Positions 48,701 to 60,700 of a stretch of DNA of 64,000 bases are shown in pieces. Position numbers and translations under genes: made by a program. Source of the stretch: Holothuria scabra (lineage: Eukaryota > Echinodermata > Holothuroidea > Aspidochirotida > Holothuriidae). The notes below the pieces were generated by a model. The model searched no databases, was not told where the DNA came from, and saw only the letters and a program-made list of their open reading frames with translations. Where the stretch lies: the NCBI GenBank assembly GCA_037179385.1, contig CM074188.1:24631318-24695317 (forward strand). Reading direction: 5' to 3'. Numbering within the stretch: the first letter of the stretch is position 1; each line of letters begins with the position of its first letter.

Positions 48701-51700
48701 CTACACCGTTACTGGGAATAGGAACCAAAAGAGTATATTACCCGCATAGAAACAGACACGTATATTTATGGATACTACAGGAAAGTGGAAACAGACAATT
48801 TCACATTCAATATGCAAACTGAGTTCCGTATCAATTATGCGCTGTGATAATCGGGACGGGGGATACCCGTGCAAACTTTGAGTGCGGGACATAGTATATC
48901 AAAAGCCCCCAATACTTTGAAATAGTATTCAGAAAATATTTGTAGCTCAACATATCTTGCCATTTTTTGTGCACTACCTCGGAGGTGGTACTTCCATGGT
49001 CAACCCCTACACTGTAAAAGCAAATTAGTCAAACAATGCGTTAACCGACCAATCACGTCTGTCAAAAACATTGATGAATATTTGACTAATATTTGACCCA
49101 GTCGAATAAGTTGCTACAAATATTAAGCCTTCCTGACTAAGTTTTGACTGATATTCTTTAGAAATTAATCAAGTGTCATAACAAATTTGTCAAATATGAG
49201 CGAGTAACGTGGTGAGTCAATTCAAATACCACTTGACCAACTTGTGTTTATAGTGTATCTCGTGTTCTTGCTTGACCGCTTGCTAGAAAACATGCCTGTT
49301 TTCGTTTGATACAAAAATGCTTAACAGAATGGTCCAGAGTCAAATTTATTTTTAGTATCTTGAAGAAGAACATATTCTAAGCATTCTGGTGAAAGTTGCA
49401 TTCAGTTCACATGTTCCGTTCTCGAGATATTAGCAATTAAAGTTGGCACATTTTTCAGAGAAAGTGAACTTGAAGCAAACATGTGTGATGTCATGGATTC
49501 ACATTCTTGCCCAGTGTTTTGTTTTCCCTATTTTTCATCCTATTTGTTTGACCTTGAATTGATTAGACATGCCCCTGAAGCGTATACAGGTTTTAAAATT
49601 CCATTGCTCAGAATGAGCCCATGGTATAAATATATTAAGGTTTAGTTGCATAAAATTCGTGGTAAATTATGCATTAGAGCAATAAATTGGTTAAAAAAGT
49701 GAATCCATGACATCATGCCTGCTTGCTTCAAGTTCATTCTATGTTGAAAATTTGCCATATTCAGTTGCCAATATCTCGAGAACCGAACATGGGAAATAAA
49801 TATAAATTTCACCAGAGTGCTTAAAATATGTCCCTCTTTAACATATCAAAAATAAATGTGACTTTGGACTATTCTTATAATGTAGAAGTAAACTTACCTG
49901 CATTGAACAATAATTGGAACAGATTCCTTCCTGCGAACAGATTTCACGTGCCGGACAAAGGTTATCACCGAAGAAGAAGAAGGGAGACGGCACGTTTCAT
50001 GCCATACCAGATGTTGGCAAATTTTGACGTTTTGAACGGCATTCCCCTGAAATGTAAAGCATTGCGTTGCTATTGTCAGTCGCATACACAGAAAAGGAGT
50101 CTGGAGTTCGACTTGTGGGAGGATCATCCCGAAGATTTTAAAACCTACTGCCATTTGCCCGGTGCTCAACATGGCATAAACAATGGCGTAGGGTAATAGC
50201 AGCTAACCTTAATTGTACCAGACATCCAGCCAATTGGTTACAAACTGGACCGCAAAACTCCCTCTAGCTACAGAGAATGGTCCTTCCTCTAAACACACAG
50301 ATTTTTTTGCTATAAAATTGTTAGGCTATATATTACTTTGTTTGATATTTTCTGTTGTGTTGCGTTATGAGGAACGGCAATATGTTTTGTAAAGTTCCAT
50401 GTTATGTTATGTTGTGTTGCGTTGTGCTGTGCTCTCGTTTGTTATTCCGTCTTATTGTATTGTGCTGTTCTGCGCTATGCTATGTTCTGCTATGCTCTGC
50501 TTCATTATGTTGTGCTCTATTATGTTGTGAAATACTATGCTTACAAGGCTGTATTCTGCTATATGTTACCGGCATGTTGTGTAACGTTTTGTTGTAATGT
50601 TCTATCACATTTTGCTATGTAACGTTGTGTTCTGTTACTTTATGTCACAAGAGCTTTTCTTTAGAAAGTTGTATGGCTTTGAGTGTTTTCACTGACGTCA
50701 CAAGTACCCCCCCCCCCGTTCCCCAATCTTGACTGCCGAACAAAAATGTTATGTAGTACGTATAGCTAGCTAAGAAGAAGCAGCTAACGATCATCGTGAC
50801 GACTGTTGAATTTTGGCCCTGCAGTGGACGTGGCTAATAAATTATGACTTCACGTTAAAACATTCAAATATTTAAGCAATAGAAGGGACAATAATGCAAA
50901 AAGTGTTTCTTGTTACTCTTTCTAAAGCTCTCCCAAAGTTATCGAAAATTGGCGGGATGAGACTACCATCTGAAAATTGCTTCTCTATCGTCGAATGCAA
51001 CACTTGCTACTGACAATTGATATACTATTTAACAACCTCACCGAAAGAATTTAAGTGAGTAATAAATATATTATTTTCTTTATTTAGCGCACCTAGCGTT
51101 GCAAATTTAAATGTAAGGTCAACGGTGGTACCAAAGTTTCAAAATAGATGAAACTATTGGGGAACAATAAAAAATAGAATATCAGTCATACAAATGTTTC
51201 TTGTTTAGGATAAAGAAATAGAAATTGAAGGGGGGAAAGAGATTCGCTTTAAAAGTGCCATATGAACACTCCGATGCACCGTGGACAGTGTCACATCCAC
51301 TGTGAACAGTGTTCTATTCCCAAAAAAGCCTTATTCAAAATGTGATAGACGAGAGTACGCTAGCCCCGTCCTCTCTAGTCAAGGAAAAATCTTCCTTAGT
51401 AACACCCTCTGTAGGGATAGATCAAACAATGTGCAAAAAGTTCCTTAAATTTGTCCAACAATTTGTATCAGACTTTGAGTAAGACCTCTCAAATATTCAA
51501 AACATTTTCAAGGACAGGGCACTTTCTTTCAAAGTAGAATTTGACACCTTTCTCATAGGAGTCCGCAGTTTCCTGTATAACTGTAAAGAAGATAGACGAA
51601 TCCGATCAGCTCTTGTATTTAATGACTGTATGCAGCCATGAGTAGAGTCTATTAGCCTTGAATCACCTTCATTTACTGTCTACATGAATTTCAAACCCTC

Positions 51701-54700
51701 ATATTCAGTAAAATCAAGGTACAATTTAGTGAACAACCGTCCAAAATACAGGTAAGCAAGGAAATTGAAAGATTAAGAGGTGATTGACCCCAGTTATGGC
51801 CGAATGAAATGAGACCATCACTTGCTTCTCCGGATTTGTCTATATGAGTAATTTACCTTCTTCATTTCGAGTTGTCTAATGTAGAACTCCTTGGAATTTT
51901 CTAAAATCGAAGTCCATGTTAATGTCAACCTCCCAACGCTCTTCTTTGCGTCTTTTTCCGAGGGCAGGTACTGAATGAGAGAATAAAAAATTAACACGAA
52001 ACTGATTACGCAGATGTACTGATATCCAGGGGCGCAAATCTCTGTTTGAGAGTGGGGGCGAAAATGCTAATGATGTGTCCATGAGTATTAAACTGTGCAC
52101 GCGTGGCTGGCACCGCGACCGCGAAGCGCGAAGCCCCAAAGGGCCCCAGGTGGGATCAAGGGGAAAAGCCCCCGTGGGGGTCCAGGGGGCGAAGCCCGCG
52201 GAAGCTCTTGTGTTCTAGCATTTCCGAAGCTTCGGAAAAACTGTTTCGAACGAAAAAAAAAAAACGAAAAAAGGTGACCATATTTTTAGGTCTACTCAAA
52301 TTTTGAGGGGGCCAAATTACGATTTGGCCCCCACTTTTTCACTTGAGGGGGCGAAGGCCCCCTTGCCCCCCCCCCCGGGATTTGCGCCCATGCTGATATC
52401 CATTGAAATCCTTAACTAAGGGTTCCCCTGATGATATCACAGTATTATAGAGGCTTTTCAAATAACGTCATAACACTTCCCGGCAACTATTTTGAAGCCT
52501 TACTACCTTAGTGGACCCCGTAGAACATAGAAATCCTAAGCTTTAGAATTTCTTCGAGCAGACCACACTGTAAAAATTACGGTAGATTTACAGAACAACA
52601 AAATAAAGAGATGAATAAGGATAACAGAAAAGTTCTGGAAACTTATTACCAAAACTTTTCTGTAATCTTAATGTTTCTCTTAATTTTTTGTTCTGTAAAT
52701 TTACAGGGATTTTGTATCATTTTTACAGTGCACACGCGACGCTCTTACTCCCGCACACCACACTGCTCACTGTGCAGTGCGTTCAGCAAAAAAGCCCCAT
52801 GTATTTGGCATGATTATCCTCCAACATGGCGGATTTGTGACGTAATAGCAAATCCCTTATACTAATGCCCATATTATTCACTGAAAAGGTTTAAAATCTT
52901 AAAACAATGTCCTGTAATTGTATAAAATCTTAATACAAATTGGAAAAGGTGATGATGATCACGATTCAGTGTAATGAAAAAAAAAACCAAAAATGATGAC
53001 CTTCTCTTCGAAAAGGTTGAATGTTACTTTTGAAAAGTGTGACCTCTTAATATGTCTATTACTAAGATGAGATTTAATGATACACCAACACGAATGTGTT
53101 GTATAGTGTCAGTTTGATGAAAGTGGTAAGTTTCAATATGGCATCAGAAACTGTTCGTGTTCGGTTTCAAAGCCTTTCAAGTAGACTACTCTCTTTCCGT
53201 CACCTCTTAGGAGAGACGAGGAATACTGAGGGCATATTCTACAATCCCCAGTCAATTGACTCTTCTCCACACAAAATCTTGTAATTATGTAAAGATCAAA
53301 TGCTATTACAAAAAAAAAAAAAAAATAGTCCAATCAATACATCATATACAGTACACAAAAGCGAAACTTGTGGTTTATAAGTTGCTTCAATACCTAACAG
53401 GTACTCGCAATTGTTACTGCACAATAGTGTTACATTGAACGAAACTTTAAAATCTGTTGCAGTATATGTAAGTTTTCAAATATATGCCATAACTAACTCA
53501 CACTTTTCCCGCTTGCAAGAATCACAACAAGTTCTGTCTTTGATTCCCACACCATCTGCCAATAGTTTTCCGTTGTTGCTTTTTTGGGAACTGACAAAAT
53601 ACAAAACACGAAAATAGGTTAGATTCAATGTACGTAAAAGGCATGTACAACTTAAGTGACATGCTGAGGTGGCTTTCATTTTTCACCTCGTGCTTAATAA
53701 GCAAATAAATTGGACGCAGGCTACGCAGGTGAGATGACATTTTTGTATGAAAACTGTAGGCCTAATTTCTACTGGTCGCTATCCTAAAGCAGTTAAAAGA
53801 AGCAATACTATATGTAAATCATTCATTACGTATTCTAAAATTTTTAATTTATGTTAGTATCGTGTGGACTTTTGGGGAACAAGTGATTAATTTTGATTTA
53901 TTAATAAATGTTACTAAACTTAGTTCCCGAGTAGCATTTGTAAAACAGAGAATGAAAGAATGACATACCTTTCGCTGCAATAAAGTTTATTTTGTTAAAC
54001 TGATCCTGAAATGCAAACAAACACAATTTCGTTTAGCAATAGAATATTACAAAGAGACATTAGGAAAAATTCGTCTAGACAACTATGTTTCTTATTCCAC
54101 AGATTAAGTTAAGTGAGTCTTCAAGACTTTGATCATGGCCATTCACATATGAAAAGGCGTATCGTGAAAAAAATTATTTTACAAGATTAAAAAATCACGT
54201 ATTTTCATTGAAAAATGTACGCCTCAGTAACAAAGACTGCAATGATAACATAAACATATTTTCAGTTGTAAACGAGAGTCCACGTGAGGACAATTTTCAT
54301 AAAAATTCAGTACAATAAGGCCGAACTGAAACGACACCATGAGCTTTTTCCGAAAGCTAAATTTCTGGTTGAATAGAAGATTCATGGCCATGAAAGTGAC
54401 AAATATTAGTGCAACGGATTTTAACAGACACCATTGACATGGTAAAATTTGTAATTTGTACTCTTGGTGTATCCGGGTCAGTACTGTAGTTGAGAGGGGG
54501 TTAATATGGGGGGAAATTTATGTGCACACTCTAAGAAATTTAACAATTACACATGAATATATTTTGCTTCCTCTTTGTAAACACGTTTTAGTTTTAAATA
54601 TGTCTAGTTTTATTAAGTAATACATATTTAGCAATTTAACTTATTTTTGAACGAAATGTTTTGGAATTAGACACGTGACACATGTCTTTCCTCATCTTAT

Positions 54701-57700
54701 CTTGATAAAGTATTGGATTATTTCAATGTGGTGGTGAAATGTTGACTTACCTTAATATAACTTCCATTGTAGTAATCAGATTTGGAGTCTCCTGAAATAT
54801 CTTGCAGTTTAACCCGAGAATGATCATCTGAAAACAGAGGAAGGGAGATGAGGATTAAAAAGCAGCTGGAGTCATCTCAAAAGACTTTACACACTAAAGT
54901 CACAGGAGTGTAAATATAGGAGCACCTACTCCCACGAGGTAGAATCCAACCGTACCGGCTCAAACTCACGCGGGTATTCTATCCGAATCCGAACAGAGCT
55001 TGAGTTTGGTGACTGTAGGCAGCCATTGGTGTGGTCCTTCAGTCTTAAATCGTCTTAATTTATTGTCTACATGAAATTTAAACCCTCATATTCAGTGAAA
55101 ATTGAAAGAATTAAGATACAATTTAGTGTACAACCAACCATGATACAGGTAATCGAGGAAATCGAAAGATTAAAAGGTGATAGACCACAGATATGGCCGA
55201 TTGAAATCAAACCATCACTTGTTGTCCGGATTCGTTTATATAGCGCCCATATACGTGACTTCAGTGCGTTTCAATTTGGCATAGCCTACTGGATGAAACT
55301 GATCATGCACAGTACGCGTGTCACCGATACCGAGCGCACGACAGCACCTTATAGTTGTTGTATAATGGACTTCTTGATTTCAAAATAGACGCGGAACGCA
55401 CTAACGTCGGTGCATGGCCTCTATACATTCACAATATGAGCTGTTTGCATTGTGTCGGTATGAGTTGTAACGCTGAAAGCGCACGCTTTGTAGAAACGTT
55501 TGATTTCTTCTGTTACTAAAGAATGAGACCAATCGGGAAATACATTTTGGTTGCACCGACAGTCTGGAAAAGGTCATGGCAGTAACCAATGGAGGAGTGA
55601 CTATTTTTGCCAAGCCAGATTAAAACGTCACATTATTCAATTCATTATTCATGTCATTTTCTGCAAAAGTTTTTTCTCAGTCGCCTTTGATATCAGTCTA
55701 GCCGTAGTTTCTTACCCCCAAATTTTACTATGAGTAGTATGAAGTAACTTTACTATCTCGTATCTGTTGTGGTACACTTTCCTTCCCATCATGAAGTGAA
55801 CGCAGTTGTTCCCCAACTAGACCATTGTAAGCAAAAAGTTTTCTTGTTCCAGAATACGCATAAAGTTGTAATAAATTAAAATTGAAAATGTGTGTCCTGA
55901 TTACTTCTGCGAATGTGATAACATCAATGCCCCATTAGATGCCTGTTCGTCAATACAGTGGGGTAACATGACTCTGGTTTTGGTAAAGAGTACTAGAGTA
56001 GGATACAAGTGAAAGGAGTTGAGTAAGTTCGGATGATGATATTTCAGCTCAGTTAGAGGTAGTTAAAAACTTACATGGAAGGAGTCCTGAATCGACATCA
56101 TCGTCCCTCGCTTTTGCATCTGTCCAAGGATGTTGCTGACCACGAGGTAAAGTCTTAATGGTGGGAAACAAAAGTTGAATAAATGAATGTATACACTCTG
56201 ATAAGCAACGTACTTAGCGATTAAAGACTTATTTTGCCCCTACTTTATAAACACGTTTAAATTCTGAACATGTTTAGTAATTAAATACTAGATGTTTAGA
56301 AATTAAACGTATCTAAAACGGAATGTATAGAAATTAGACACACGTGTTTAACATCTGAACATGTTTACAAAGTTGGGGCAGGAAAGTGTTTAGAAAGGCA
56401 TTTAATTACTTAACACTTTTTGCAGTGTATAATTATAGGCCAAAGGAGCATATTGTAATACACCCAATCTTGAATTTAAAACCAACTCTACGATAGGCCG
56501 TAGTCCTTATCAAGGAAGGAAAGATTGAAAGGAAAACGTTTTTATCTTAAGACTGGGTTGCCTCAAGGATATTAAGGCTTGTTAAGTCTACGTGAAAAAG
56601 TGTTTACAAAATGTTTAATTCCTAAACACCCTTTTTTGGGTGTTGTTACCTGAAATTCTTCCGTCAAAGTAATCTCAGGTGACGACGATCCATTCCATAA
56701 CTGTCGTGGTAGGTTTTTGATTTTAATTTCTCCAAGAACACCCGATTCGGTCGTAAGACTATCCTGAAAGCTTCCGTAAGCTGGTATTGCCTGGTAAAGT
56801 CCTTCGGGCTCTGTTTCTCCTAATAATTCATCATTCTTAGTTTCTTCATAAGTTACTTCATCGTCCACAGTAAAACTTTGTTGAGTCTGCATTTTTTTCT
56901 CGTTCAGGTTCTGTTTGTGTGTACCATTTATCGAGTTCTGTTCATCAATCCTATCATGTTCGGTGGTCTCGTATGTAGTATCCGCTTCTTCGTCGCTTGC
57001 AATAGGTTCAATGTAATTCCTAGAAGTGTAACCTGAAGTTTTGTCAGTGTTACCCTTTGAATCAACAGATTTATGGTAGTATCCTGCATTCGCTTTTCGG
57101 AGTGCTTCCCTCCATCTTTCTCTACTATTCGCTGGATTAGTGCGATCTGCCGCAGGTTTGTCGCTTGGTATTTGCTTTTGATCTCCCTCCATATGTGTGA
57201 ATGATGTCTCGTAAGCCATCCTTTTAGACTTTTCCCCTCTTTGGGGAATCCGTGTTCCTTTCTTGTCCACGGGTGATGTTATTCCATCCGTAGAGTAAAT
57301 TTTTGAAGAATTTTTCTCAGTCATTCTGAGGTGCTTTTTCATTTCTGGTATCATTTCGTAATTTTCTAACCTATTTCGTATCACTTCCGGGTCATCAATA
57401 TGGTCTTCGTTATCTGCGATTGGTTCAAAGTATTCCCTCGAAGCGTTGCTCTTCATTGTTCCCGTTTGAGAGATAAAATACTTAGAATTGTCTGCCAACC
57501 TGCTCCCAGAGGTGTCAAGGCGTCCATATCCTGATGCAGCATCTTCGTAAGCAGACGAATTGTGTTTGCGGTTGGATAAATTCTTCAAAGGGAGTTCGGC
57601 ACCGAGCAACGATTTCTCATACGGTAATCTCGCAGGAATTTTTGATTTTTTACTCTGAGCTGTATTGACAGATTGGGAATAGTTCGTTCTTCCATATTTT

Positions 57701-60700
57701 GATCCTTTCTTTTGAGAATTTCGAAGACTGTCTGGAATGGTTTCGTAGACTTCACGAGATGACCTGGTATAGATGCTGTCTTTTTTCGCTGTCGTGCTCG
57801 TGTGATCGTCACTCTCGATCGGCTCAAAGTACTCCTTAGATGTACGATTCGGCTCGTCGTCATTCTGTGGTAATATTGTTTTTAACTGAGAACCATTTTT
57901 ACCGAGTGCACTGGGATTTTTTAAAGGTTGACCAATTTCGTCGAGGGGCTTTTCATAGCTGCCAGTTGCACTCTCGTATGATTCTGACTCACGACCTTTG
58001 CCCATTTTACGTTTTAAGAATGGATTAAGGGGGACCTGTAAGGACGTCTCGTATGAAGCCCGTGTCTTTCCGTAAACAGATGCATTATACGGATTCTCAT
58101 TGCCCTCCTCTTCGTCTGCAATTGGTTCAAAGTAAGAAATGCGGTCCTCTTCCGAACCGATGTGTTCAAAATATGGTACCTGAAGTAGCATTTCATCCGG
58201 AATAACATTGCGTTCGTATTGTTCCCGACGAACCGTCTGCTTAGAACCGTTTTCTGAGCTGTCTACGCCCCCTTGTGTAATTCCATTCAAAACGCTGTTA
58301 CCATTGCTATCATCTTGTTTGGAGCTTTCCGTTGGTTGGTCGCTTGGTTTGGGAGATGGAGTCTGGAAAGTAGACACGCCACCTGAAAATATATTGCCCC
58401 GTTAAAATAAAATTAGATAATGATCACAATACTAAAATTGAGGAAAGTACAAATTGAGACTCTCGGCTTGGAATTTTCGTTAATCTGAAGACATTGATCA
58501 ATAAAAGAAAGTGTACATGAATAAACGGTTGAATGAATGGATGAATAAAATTAATCGCGATAGTGCTTTCTGTGCAAAGTCATAACTTCCATTCTGCTCT
58601 CCTCTCCTTAGCATTCCTTTCCAACTTAAAGTACAAGTTACGGAAAGTAAGTCGTAAGTGAAAGTATCACTCTTACAAAAGCACGCACCTTGCTACATGA
58701 ATTACGACATCATGCATGCATTCGATGTGTTCTTTTCCGGCATGAGATACCTAATCCCTTCGTACTATCTTACTACCTAAGCACCATTAAAACTAATTCG
58801 GTGCTTTACAAAGAAAATATTTCTGGGCACAGTTAAGGTTGCAGATACAACGTGACAGAAATTTCCTGCGTGGCTGTACGGCATGTTCTTCATCACTCCT
58901 ATTGTAGCAGCCCAGTTGGCAAATTTTTACAGAGGTGCTGAGCACACAGAGCCCCCGGGATGGAAAGAGAGCTTAAAGATCTGTTTGACCCTGACCCATA
59001 AAACCACACAAGTTACCGAAGGGGCAAAAAGGCAATTTGCAGAGGATGAAAAAAATAAGGGGCTTTGACTTTGTCACGTTGTCTAAATGGCACTTCGACG
59101 TGACGTCACAACTGTTAAGCAACGCGCACTGTTAGGCAAAATCAACAATGTATAAGTGCAAAGGTCACGCATGGGTCGTGAGCTGCTGCTCAGCTAGCTT
59201 TACTAGCGAGTGCAATACACTTGTTTTGCCCGTCAAAAGGGGCTGGACTTGTGGCTCCCGATAAAGCACTTGACATGACTCTTCCAAAGCTCCGTTCCAC
59301 TTTTTATTTTCTAATTCAAACAATTTTTTGTCAGGCTATTGCTCAGTGCCCTGTCTTATCAATAGAAACGTCGAGTCAAATAGTTTACCCAACATTTTTG
59401 AGGGAGGAGTGAAGGAAGGAAAACTGACTGTTAAAGATTAGACCACGGGTGTATTTACTCACCATTCTCTCCCGAAACGTCAGTTGGTGTAGGAGCCGGT
59501 GTATCGCCGTTCTTCGAGTTAGATAATAATTTAGTGTAATCCGAATTCCGGTTTCTGTTTTGCAATCCCATATATCCGTTAGGATCTTTCAACGTGTCTG
59601 TGGAATAAACACGACCTTTATTTATCATCGTGGAGGAAAACAACTCTTTTGCTAACATGTCTACACATTGACGTACCCACTCAACTTTTTCACGTAAATG
59701 TCGTCGGTGACTGGTGAAGGATGTGGGGGAAAAAATTTCGGTCGAAATTTCCACTAATACGCAAAATGTAACCAGCTTTATAAATCAGACCTGTCATCAC
59801 ACAATGAAAGATAGAGATACATACATGAAGACAATGGTGTAGACATGTTTAGATGCTGAACACACGAACCCAAGTCCTCAACATTTTGCTGTTGAACACG
59901 TTTAATTTCTAAACATTCAGTGTTTAAAAGCTAAACATTTTTTTGAATTTATACGTGTTTACAAAGTGGGTGTAAAGTAAATGTTTAATTGCTAAACACG
60001 TTTTTAGAGTGTAGGGTTTTATTTACACCCCAAGCGATTGGGGCATGCCAAAAGCCGTCCATTTTTGTCACCTACCTCTCTATTTCTGAGGAAATGATAC
60101 TGTCCAAACTATTTTGATTGACTGTAAACAAAGGTTAATTTGTACCCTTACTTTTATTTCCGTTCTCGTCATTTGTGTTTTCTGTAGTCGAGCCTTCTTT
60201 ATTAGGGAGAAGCTGAGTGTAATCTTTATCAGATGGTCTCTGTGTTAAGCCTGCGTAGCCGGAGGCATCAAGGCTGGGTTCTGTGGGAAGATATGCATGA
60301 GGTGTTATCGTCACATGCCCATTGGAGATGACATTCAAACATTACAACATAACAAAGGGTAACGAGTGTATAACATCCATCCACGGACTTATATACATGG
60401 ACACAGCATGTAACGTATACATCCTATCCGTAGATGGTTGTCACTGGCTGGGACAAAAAGGGGCGCCAAGATGGCCACCGTGAAGCTATAAATCGTCTGA
60501 TTTGACGACGACTCTGTAATATTTTAAACAAAAGTTAAACTTGAATGGGAAACAATATCATATTCCTGCAATACATGAAATGTCTTTGACCTTACCTTGG
60601 CATATTTCAAAAATATTTCAACATTCTTGCAAAATATGGGAATATACTTGAGCAAGTCCAAACTTCCACACAAAACCATAGCAAAACGGCCAACTTGGTG

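Noticed and set aside
49828..50196. Plus-strand 122-residue ORF over exon w12
   Set aside because: It is the antisense of the D1 exon and continues into a SINE fragment. The minus strand has the conserved PTP motifs and splice sites.
50355..50622. Two overlapping Cys/Leu-rich ORFs
   Set aside because: Their composition comes from the TTATG/TGCTN pentamer array. No real protein pattern.
56572..56649. 25-codon continuation of the tyrosine-rich ORF past 56650
   Set aside because: A good GTAACA donor follows the conserved EEFQ, and the next exon supplies the standard PTP start in phase. The continuation lies in family 7 repeat sequence.
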